A stretch of DNA of 23,623 bases from a virus, in IMG/VR virus record IMGVR_UViG_3300021957_000308, positions 1-23,623 of that record; one strand, 5' to 3'. The notes under the pieces were generated by a model, which saw only the letters and a list, made by a program, of their open reading frames with translations, ran no database searches and had not been told where the DNA came from. Position 1 is the stretch's first letter; every line of letters begins with the position of its first letter. Shown in pieces: positions 10,201 to 16,048 of the stretch. The translations under genes were made by a program, and so were the position numbers.

Positions 10201-10615
10201 TCCAAAATAATAAATTATCAATTAAATTAATTCCTGTAATTAAATAATTTGTATTAAATTTTAAAAAGTTACTTGTATTGTTTATTAAAGATATAGGGGC
10301 TGTTGTTGAACCTGCTTCATAATAATAAATATTATCAGTATAATTTCCAGTGCCCTTTACAAAATAAAATACTCTATATTCATTATTACTTGTTCTTTCG
10401 CTATCTACGTAATACCCTATAACAGTGCCTTTATTAATATTTGATGAATATGGCAATGCGTTGCCTAAAATATTTTGTACAGTACCAACATCAGAACCTT
10501 CAGATTTAGTTATATAAATATTTTGAGCATCCACATATTCTCCGTTTTTTAATAAACGAGCATCTAAGTCTTTATTCATTTTACCTTCTAAAAAGGTATT
10601 TTTAAGTTCTGGCAT
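7232..10615 (-). CDS. Tail stabilisation / nozzle protein with two C-terminal cadherin-like domains
   Basis: In this 1127-residue protein the N-terminus (LKNGEYVDAQNIYITKSEGS at 22-41, then DVGTVQNILGN) and LLFWTDNLNQPRRINV (135-150) match the pattern of podoviral stabilisation/nozzle proteins that plug the portal channel. Further family-like blocks are GWYSYKIVVKQTEQDYYNVY (566-585), GDNINKVPRD (620-629) and VWETKPFESALDIYYETLT (742-760). After a glycine-rich hinge (775-780) there are two Asp/Asn-rich beta domains, about 787-904 and 905-1025. Their YSI...F.I...Y.l.I...Y.v.I.v.D pattern is cadherin- or Ig-like, and such domains often bind glycans or extend tail surfaces. The last 100 residues form a small separate module ending CSGYPGP. 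The stop is TAG. It starts 4 nt after the upstream stop, with an A/T-only leader. The specific role is inferred. Confidence 0.8.
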   Translation of the reverse strand: MPELKNTFLEGKMNKDLDARLLKNGEYVDAQNIYITKSEGSDVGTVQNILGNALPYSSNINKGTVIGYYVDSERTSNNEYRVFYFVKGTGNYTDNIYYYEAGSTTAPISLINNTSNFLKFNTNYLITGINLIDNLLFWTDNLNQPRRINVLTALNNTSYYNNEDKISVAKYYPYTPPQVLTQQGSTYYTGMQKAKTIAETTTSVTANTDIILTDYNNDIHEGQTIYESGTAIGVVESVSSDGLTITVDQNVTIVYDGVNPVELTFLNQNERLEEKFVRFAYRFKYLDGEYSLISPFTQHCFIPKTYNANYEDSAGTSYNAGGITASQEELAAKTTELESFLNDIAHVRLQIELPSASPTTDFEIDKIEILYKESDKPSLKAMAQLSVTDASVGSDKIYNYTYKGNLPYKTLPEAQVTRVYDNVPAKAKAQEIIGNRIVYGNYQENPHNKPYSSYSFDYEIFLENKGSTEPGEKYHIQYPYHTIKTRRTYQVGIVLSDRYGRQSPVFLSDNIDNSIVKVNAKNTNEVSNSWNGEVLKIKFNQPIPDSDINSNSVLYDPLNPTANPTGWYSYKIVVKQTEQDYYNVYAPEAKDGVPNVNTLAAHSGIYHSDEDKRTWLVLHGDNINKVPRDTTEESVGDNSVFPTNVSLYPKVNSYLTYIMDDGPLIDITSIGKAIDHGLELINPAYTGVEQETGNTYLPFHNWKKNPLLAELPDGYGSDIGVSLANISTQQPLIFIGTLGFSVWETKPFESALDIYYETLTCGLISDLKNEINDGFGGGGTPSGQIPTTIQFNNTTTAASFDEGLSAPNQVGTNLQTLDQDGTVIPSGLTYSIVSVLEDGATPPLQEASETHFGIHDAGNSIYQLRITNAEFYYGSSGHTYTVRIKVLDNQNNPAIYQNFTITLNNSTPTLVLPATANHIHFRSTAVVFSPLNTTVNGSADPDQDNIFTGTSAYAITGVTYDPGGNDEDSSGTQISKFTVNGSTGAVSANNHNFPASEVGKIYRITMTVTDDGGLTSASATCDVTMGGWFWGNYLYGAILDICGVINSNSPSQNFYIKRPTSNTSTSLTPQYNDEVYTDAALTTAFNSGAVITQIVGGGDGTGIHTEVVGGKVRYIDQDNNCSGYPGP

Positions 10616-10619
10616 ATTG

Positions 10620-11714
10620 TTATTTAATTATCTTAGCTTTACCTTTCATTACTTGAGTAAGCTCCTCCATTTTTAAATTATACAATCTAATTTTAGCATT
10701 TCGCATTGCTGCTCTACGCTCTTTTTTAAATCTATTAACTATATATTCTGGCATATTTGCCTTTGCGCTTGCAATACCAAGCGATATGTGTTTATATAAT
10801 GCCTCCTCAGCAAACTTATGCACTTTCATTTCATCATCAGTTCCTAAGCCGTCTGATATATATCTTAATGTTATAATTTTATCAGCTATATTACTACTAA
10901 AACTAATTTTACCATTTGCTTCATCAATTATAAAGACACCGTTTTCAGTTGTAGTTTCAGGATTTAATCCGTATCTGCCACCATAAACCATTAATCTATC
11001 TAAACTGTTATCAGCATTATAATTTACCTCTGTATCATTTGCTGAGCCAGATATTTTAGTAATATCAAAGTTTTTAAATCTATCTTCAATAACCGAACTA
11101 CCTAATAGTAATTCATCGTTTTGGTCATATAAATATTTATAATCTTCGTCCTGCAGTATAGGTTCAGATGCTTTTGAAGATAATCTTGTCGGCATAATTA
11201 ATCTTTCAATACCTGCGTCGTCTACAAATGATATTTTAACATAATTAACATAATCTTGCGGCATTGGTATTGATAAACTTGGGCCAACTTCTATTTCTTG
11301 TATTTTTTCAACTCTTGCAATATCAAAAGCAAATTCCTGTATACCTCTTTTCGCATGAAACAATACGTCTGTTTTATTTACGCTATTTATTAATTTGCCA
11401 TCTCCAACATATGCAACCATATAGTTGCTCACGATGTCCGCTAATGTTGTAAATCTATATCTGCCTAATCCACTATCTTTTAATATAACAGTTACTACAT
11501 CATTTAAATTTGTAGCAGCTATTGTTATTACGCCTGTATCTGCATTATATGTTAAGCCTGAAGTTATTTCAACATTATTAAGTGTAACATTAAATCTTTC
11601 AGTGCTTTCAGGTAATGGGTCTAATGTTACTGTAAAATCAGTCTGGCCTTGCGTTGCAATAAAAGTTTGCTTAGACTCGTAATATTGATATGCTGTTTCT
11701 TGTAGTAGTCCCAT
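10620..11714 (-). CDS. Head-tail connector / ring protein candidate with N-terminal beta-sandwich module
   Basis: Residues 17-80 of this 364-residue protein (FIATQGQTDFTVTLDPLPES, then VTLNNVEIT, GVITIAA and NDVVTVIL) follow the pattern of a small beta-sandwich often found in phage fibre and surface proteins (GQT.F.v ... v.lNGv.l ... DvV.v). The remainder begins LADIVSNYMVAYVGDGKLI and includes IPMPQDYVNYVKISFVDDAGIERLIMP, a block typical of phage neck or tail-ring proteins. It ends in a basic helix, NRFKKERRAAMRNAKIRLYNL, near 325-350. The gene sits between the 250-residue adaptor candidate (3-nt gap) and the nozzle protein (4-nt gap). Position and composition support a ring or tail-hub role between portal and nozzle; no experimentally named homologue is claimed. 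Confidence 0.75.
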   Translation of the reverse strand: MGLLQETAYQYYESKQTFIATQGQTDFTVTLDPLPESTERFNVTLNNVEITSGLTYNADTGVITIAATNLNDVVTVILKDSGLGRYRFTTLADIVSNYMVAYVGDGKLINSVNKTDVLFHAKRGIQEFAFDIARVEKIQEIEVGPSLSIPMPQDYVNYVKISFVDDAGIERLIMPTRLSSKASEPILQDEDYKYLYDQNDELLLGSSVIEDRFKNFDITKISGSANDTEVNYNADNSLDRLMVYGGRYGLNPETTTENGVFIIDEANGKISFSSNIADKIITLRYISDGLGTDDEMKVHKFAEEALYKHISLGIASAKANMPEYIVNRFKKERRAAMRNAKIRLYNLKMEELTQVMKGKAKIIK

Positions 11715-11717
11715 TTA

Positions 11718-12470
11718 TTATGAATTTTCTAGTTGTATTACCTTTTGTTCCTCAGCGTTTGCTACTTGTATTACAGTAGGGTCTTTTATTATTACACCAG
11801 CGTGTGCTAATATTTTTATAATTAAATCAACTTGGTCGGATTTATGTATTTCAAAATCATATGACGTGCTTGCTTGATAATTATAAGCATTTGTATCAGT
11901 AACCCTTGTAAAGCTCCATTTAGGTTCTTGTGGAACTTTTACATAATCTATCGTAGCAGATGATAAAGTTGATGGTAAAAATTTAATGTTTGTACTAATT
12001 GTGTTATCTGCAGAAGTTTCTTGATTTGTAGTATTTGCAGATGATGATTCAATATAGTATACGGGGTAAGATAATGTAGGTGATGTTAATTTTGAAGCAT
12101 TTATATATGTTAATTCAGATTTTTTAACTTCTTGCAAGTTAATTGTTCTACTTTTTGTAGTTATACCTATAACTCTATATAAATCTGCTGGTAATGTTGA
12201 TGCTCCAGCTGTTATACTTAATGATGCTTCTTTTGATAAAATATCAATTTTTTCTTTTATGTTTTTTGGCAAGTTACCGTATTCGTCATTAGTTACATAG
12301 CTTTTTTTTCTATTCATTGCTTTATTATAATCATAAAAAGCTCTTTCAAGTAAGTCTAACTGCACTTGTGCACCTATTCTATTAAATTGATCCGGCGTCA
12401 AATATCCTCTACCTTCTTTATTTAATATTGAAAGTACGGTTCTATATACTGAATTTACTGATATTGCCAT
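11718..12470 (-). CDS. Head-tail adaptor (ring) protein candidate, 250 residues
   Basis: The N-terminus is helical (SVYRTVLSILNKEGRGYLTP and on to LLERAFYDYNKAMNRKK, about 7-56), a layout common in phage adaptor proteins that clamp under the portal. The middle is beta-rich, with STLPADLYRVIGITTKSRTI (about 91-110) and a Ser/Thr/Asn-rich loop near 143-158. The C-terminal helix, VDLIIKILAHAGVIIKDPTV (about 217-236), could pack against the portal or the next ring. Order within the block (portal, scaffold, coat, unknown, this gene, ring, nozzle) matches an adaptor. It starts 17 nt after a UUCG-loop hairpin, with an all-A/T leader. The NKEGRGYLTPDQ stretch faintly resembles an EF-hand loop but lacks the needed acidic residues. 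Confidence 0.75.
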   Translation of the reverse strand: MAISVNSVYRTVLSILNKEGRGYLTPDQFNRIGAQVQLDLLERAFYDYNKAMNRKKSYVTNDEYGNLPKNIKEKIDILSKEASLSITAGASTLPADLYRVIGITTKSRTINLQEVKKSELTYINASKLTSPTLSYPVYYIESSSANTTNQETSADNTISTNIKFLPSTLSSATIDYVKVPQEPKWSFTRVTDTNAYNYQASTSYDFEIHKSDQVDLIIKILAHAGVIIKDPTVIQVANAEEQKVIQLENS

Positions 12471-12492
12471 ATTTTTTTTATATAATGATTAA

Positions 12493-12506
12493 GCCGCCGA
12501 AGCGGC
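12493..12506 (-). terminator. Hairpin with UUCG tetraloop after the 252-residue gene
   Basis: In the minus-strand RNA this reads GCCGC UUCG GCGGC: five G-C pairs closed by the very stable C(UUCG)G tetraloop. It begins 16 nt after the TAG stop of the 252-residue gene. The following bases (UUAAUCAUUAUAU) are AU-rich but hold no long U run, so it may be a weak or leaky terminator, an mRNA 3'-end stabiliser or a processing barrier. It stands out as the most GC-rich patch in an AT-rich gap. Confidence 0.6.
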
Positions 12507-12522
12507 ATAACCACTGTAACGA

Positions 12523-13281
12523 CTATTTAAGTTTTTTCTCAATTGTTTGATAAACTTCAACACCTTCATCTGTTTTAAACCAAGCAGCTAAAGCTGAATA
12601 TGGATTTTCATCAAATGGTACTGTTATAAGTTTTCTATCTGTCGATCCCCAAGTAAATGTTCTTTGATCGCTTGAAAGTTTAATAATGTTATTTTCTACG
12701 GCTTTTATACCCATATTTCTAACATTTATGTTTTCGTCATTTGCAAGTTCTAAGAACAGGTTTGGATTGTTTCTAGCAAATAATAGTAGATCTCTTTTAA
12801 GCTCCTTAGAAGTCATCTTAGATACCTCATTTCCAATTTCTGACCTCAAAATTGCTTCAGCGTGATCAACATCTAAAGTTCTTGCTGTGTTCAACGCTTC
12901 GATTTCTAATTCCAATACATCTAAATCATCTTCTGCGATAGCAACTGGATTGTATTCAATAAATTTGCTACCGTTATGTGGATGATGTGCTAGAAAAATT
13001 TGTAATGTTTGTTTTTCTTTTGGAACAAATAATTTACCATCTCTAAATGATATATGGTCTAATCTTTGATCTCCTTTCATTTCATCTACAAATATTGTTT
13101 TTTGATTTGCACAATATTTAATTTCTCTTTCGTATCCTTTTTCTTTATCAAACCATAAGATACCTCTTGTTTTGATTTTGTATACAACAGGTGTTTCTCT
13201 TATGTTTAATTCGTATAATTTGTCTTTAATTTCCCATTTAGGCGCTTGCACCTCAACAGGCTTTGTTTTTGTTTTTGCCAT
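12523..13281 (-). CDS. Unknown virion-block protein encoded directly after the major capsid gene, 252 residues
   Basis: No named family is recognised. The N-terminal half is beta-rich with a Lys-rich start and a notable GKLFVPKEKQTLQIFLAHHP segment (87-106 by count). A helical middle (about 118-205) contains ELKRDLLLFARNNPNLFLEL and ENINVRNMGIKAVENNIIKL, which resembles one HEAT-type helical pair. The C-terminus (TFTWGSTDRKLITVPFDENP followed by YSALAAWFKTDEGVEVY) is compact and aromatic and looks like a conserved domain. There is no signal peptide or membrane segment. It lies between coat protein and adaptor and is bracketed by two hairpins, so its mRNA level is likely set separately from the coat gene. 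A head-completion, decoration or assembly role is possible, but only position supports it. The stop is TAG. Confidence 0.8.
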   Translation of the reverse strand: MAKTKTKPVEVQAPKWEIKDKLYELNIRETPVVYKIKTRGILWFDKEKGYEREIKYCANQKTIFVDEMKGDQRLDHISFRDGKLFVPKEKQTLQIFLAHHPHNGSKFIEYNPVAIAEDDLDVLELEIEALNTARTLDVDHAEAILRSEIGNEVSKMTSKELKRDLLLFARNNPNLFLELANDENINVRNMGIKAVENNIIKLSSDQRTFTWGSTDRKLITVPFDENPYSALAAWFKTDEGVEVYQTIEKKLK

Positions 13282-13318
13282 GATATAATATAATAAAAAT
13301 GTTAATAAAGGTAAAGAT

Positions 13319-13343
13319 TACCCCCGTAGTTACAACGAGGGTA
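13319..13343 (-). terminator. Hairpin after the major capsid gene
   Basis: In minus-strand RNA the sequence UACCCUCGU ... ACGGGGGUA forms a 9-bp stem with a 7-nt loop (13328-13334). One pair is U-G in this RNA but would be a C-A mismatch in plus-strand RNA, which supports function in the minus-strand transcript. It begins 16 nt after the coat stop codon. The following bases, AUCUUUACCUUUAUU, hold only short U runs, so termination may be partial. A leaky stop here would give more coat mRNA than downstream mRNA. Confidence 0.6.
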
Positions 13344-13359
13344 AAATTTACTTTAAATA

Positions 13360-14784
13360 TTAAGAGTCAAATCTAACAAAGTTGTTAGCAGCTTGAACTA
13401 CTAAACATCTTTCTGATAGATAGTGTACTTCCATCTTGTCATCACCGATTGTAGATGCACCACCTACTGAACCTGTAATCCAAGTTTTCATTTTTCTATC
13501 ATCAGCTTCGCTAGCTCTATATCTTACGTGTAAGAAAGGTCTCTTAACGTTTTTACCTAATTGCTGATCGTAAACAGATGTAGTACCTGCTGGGATTAAT
13601 AATCCGCTTAAACCACCAACTAAACCTCTTGTAGACTTATTATTTAAGTACTTCCAGTCAGTTTTGTAAAAATCATAAGATCCTCTTCTAAATCCTGTAA
13701 ATCCAAGATTTAATGCCATATCTTCTGAGTTATTAAATACCCCATAAGCAGTACCACCTTGTGCACCTGCTGATAGACCAGCTAATAAATCATCGAATAC
13801 TAAATTAGCGTCTCTATTTAAGAACAACATGTTTTCTTCAATAGCTCCTTGCTTATCTAGTTCTTTTAATAAGTCATCATACTCGCTTAATGTAGCACCT
13901 GAATCAAATTGATTGCTTGCAACAATCCCTCTGTTTCCGATAGCTTGTAATAAACCTTCAGATCCTTCAACACCTACTGTAGATGTACCATCAGCTTTTT
14001 CAGCTTCTACTAGTACCATCTCTAAGTAATCTTCAAATCTTTTAGTTGTATCACCTTGCGATTTTAAATACCACAAGTATCCACCTTGTCCAGATTCTCC
14101 AGAAACTTCAACCCACCCAATTTGAGCAGCATCAGATCCTTGAATTTCAAAGTGATCTTTAATGATCATTGGTTTGTTAGTGAAAGTTTTGAAGTTTGGC
14201 TCTACTGAGTCAGTCATACTTGCACTACCTTTGATAAATTCAGAACCGTAAACAAAGAAAGAAATTGCAACCGCAGTATCACCCGCTGCTAAATTTCCTA
14301 CGTCTTGTAAATTTGCACCTGCATAAGGCTTAATAGTTAAACCTGTTTCAGAAGCTTCGATACCAGCTGTTACTAAACATTTTACAACTTCAGTACCACC
14401 AGCACCTACAACAGAAGCTACAACAGTAGCACCTTTTCTTACAGCGTGCTTGTTGCTTGACCCACCGTCGATGTCAGTGATTGCAGTAATTTCTCCGTTA
14501 GTACAGTTAACAGTACCGTTATATGCTAAGTGTAATCTACCTTGCTCCGACCAAATTACTTGATCAGAAGCCATAGGCATTTCAGCACCTATCATTTTAA
14601 TAAATCCAGATATAGATCTATCTCCATATCTTTCTACTTCAGCCTCATATAGCTCTGGTAAATATTGTTGTGCCCAACCGTTGTTTTGGATGTCTAAGTA
14701 GTTTTGCCCATAGACCATCTTTTGCGCAGCTGGTGAAACAATACTTCCTGCTACAGGACCTACAAATGTATTATTGTTTGCCAT
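13360..14784 (-). CDS. Major capsid protein
   Basis: The size (474 residues), order (terminase, portal, scaffold, this gene) and composition fit a major coat protein of the HK97 fold. The N-terminus is flexible (MANNNTFVGPVAGSIVSPAA). Next comes the helix-rich YLPELYEAEVERYGDRSISG block (42-61), then SDQVIWSEQGRLHLAYNG (73-90), a pattern I associate with coat proteins of environmental tailed phages. A Gly/Ala/Val-rich beta region spans about 90-190. Acidic helices near 255-330 (EDYLEMVLVEAEKADG) and a late basic stretch (KNVKRPFLHVRYRASEADDR) follow. Its DNA appears less AT-rich than that of neighbouring genes, with more C-ending codons, which fits a highly expressed gene. It starts 20 nt after the scaffold stop and is followed by a hairpin. 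The fold assignment is inferred; coat identity is strongly supported by context. Confidence 0.9.
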   Translation of the reverse strand: MANNNTFVGPVAGSIVSPAAQKMVYGQNYLDIQNNGWAQQYLPELYEAEVERYGDRSISGFIKMIGAEMPMASDQVIWSEQGRLHLAYNGTVNCTNGEITAITDIDGGSSNKHAVRKGATVVASVVGAGGTEVVKCLVTAGIEASETGLTIKPYAGANLQDVGNLAAGDTAVAISFFVYGSEFIKGSASMTDSVEPNFKTFTNKPMIIKDHFEIQGSDAAQIGWVEVSGESGQGGYLWYLKSQGDTTKRFEDYLEMVLVEAEKADGTSTVGVEGSEGLLQAIGNRGIVASNQFDSGATLSEYDDLLKELDKQGAIEENMLFLNRDANLVFDDLLAGLSAGAQGGTAYGVFNNSEDMALNLGFTGFRRGSYDFYKTDWKYLNNKSTRGLVGGLSGLLIPAGTTSVYDQQLGKNVKRPFLHVRYRASEADDRKMKTWITGSVGGASTIGDDKMEVHYLSERCLVVQAANNFVRFDS

Positions 14785-14804
14785 TTTTAATTAATTTTTT
14801 TAGT

Positions 14805-16019
14805 TTAATAATTTTTCAGTTTTAATTTTAGCCCTGAATTATTATCACCTGAAATAACTCTCACTTTTGTGCCGCCGGCTTCAACAAACCCATCAGCAGT
14901 TTTTCTAGGATCCATATTAATGTTCTTAGCTTCTGCCGTCATTTGTTTTATAGTGTCTGCTTTGCCTTGCTCATAAAAGTGATTAGCTATTGCGTCAGGA
15001 TTAGAAGCAGCAAATAAAGCTTTATGAAAATCACCAGAGTTGGTTAGGAGCGAATCCTGATTAACAAATTTATCAAAGACACTTGATATATTCTGTGTTT
15101 TCACTTTGCTTACATCTTTAACATTGAAACGATATTTTTTTTCTCCAACATTGAAATTAAAACCTTTAAAATCATTATTGAAAACTTTATTAGTTTCTTG
15201 CTCAAAATGTGATGTTTGCTTCTGCAATAATTCATCGGCTTGTTTTTGCTCTTCAGTATATCGATTGAAAAAGTCAACTGCTTTTTGTTGCTCAGGAGCT
15301 AACTTAGAACCCAACTTGACTTCTTTGTAATATGTGTCCTTGAGACCTGTCAAAAAGTTTTTAGCTTTTGCAACCTCTTCCTTAAGAGCTAATTTTTTTC
15401 TTTTTATATCTCTATCCTCATCTACTTCTTCGTCATATGAAAAATTATCTTCCATAAGGAATTGTATTTCATCATAACTTAAATGAGGTTTAGTTTGTTT
15501 ATAGTATTCAGCTAATAATGCATCTTGATCTACATTACTATAATCCGCGTTTAACCTAACATAATCTTCCAGGGTACCACCTGTTTCATTCATGAACTTT
15601 ACTAAGTCCATCATGTTTTCAGGATATTCTACCTCTGGTTCTTTTGTTTTAGCTTTGATTTCTTCAGCTGGCTCAGTTTTGCTTTCTTCTTGCTCTGCAA
15701 CCACTGGAGCCTCACCATTACTGGTTTCGTCATTAATTATTTCTTCTAATACTGGTGTTTCTTCTACTTTTTCTTGTTGTACTTCTTGCAATTCCACTTC
15801 GGTTTCTTGCCCAGCTTTTTCATTCTCGCTGCTTCCGCGTAACACGCCATTTTCTGTTTCTTGTTCTTGAACGGCATCTGTTTCTGTTTTAGGTTCGCTT
15901 AAATTTACTTTGTACATGCCAGACTCCGTGTCATAATTGGAATCTTTCTGCACCGCTTCTTCTTGTTCAGCAATAGACTTTTCTTCAGCATCTATTACTT
16001 TTGCTTTAATTTCTGCCAT
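14805..16019 (-). CDS. Capsid scaffolding protein
   Basis: This 404-residue protein lies between portal and coat genes, the usual place for the scaffold. The first 135 residues are very acidic and low in complexity (Glu, Gln, Thr and Val repeats such as ETEVELQEVQQEKVEETP), with no aromatic core, so probably disordered. The middle (about 135-300) is charged and helical, with KRKKLALKEEVAKAKNFLTG and QKQADELLQKQTSHFEQET suited to coiled coils. The tail is basic (SGLKLKLKNY) and could dock on the acidic inner face of coat subunits, as in P22- and phi29-type scaffolds. No protease motif is visible. It begins after a 29-nt gap below the portal. It could instead be a head assembly chaperone without strict scaffold behaviour. 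Confidence 0.8.
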   Translation of the reverse strand: MAEIKAKVIDAEEKSIAEQEEAVQKDSNYDTESGMYKVNLSEPKTETDAVQEQETENGVLRGSSENEKAGQETEVELQEVQQEKVEETPVLEEIINDETSNGEAPVVAEQEESKTEPAEEIKAKTKEPEVEYPENMMDLVKFMNETGGTLEDYVRLNADYSNVDQDALLAEYYKQTKPHLSYDEIQFLMEDNFSYDEEVDEDRDIKRKKLALKEEVAKAKNFLTGLKDTYYKEVKLGSKLAPEQQKAVDFFNRYTEEQKQADELLQKQTSHFEQETNKVFNNDFKGFNFNVGEKKYRFNVKDVSKVKTQNISSVFDKFVNQDSLLTNSGDFHKALFAASNPDAIANHFYEQGKADTIKQMTAEAKNINMDPRKTADGFVEAGGTKVRVISGDNNSGLKLKLKNY

Positions 16020-16048
16020 AATAAAATATTATATAATTATTTAAAAAT

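Noticed and set aside
12387-12422. EF-hand-like loop in the 250-residue adaptor candidate (NKEGRGYLTPDQ)
   Set aside because: Key acidic positions are Asn, Arg and Gln, so calcium binding is not supported.
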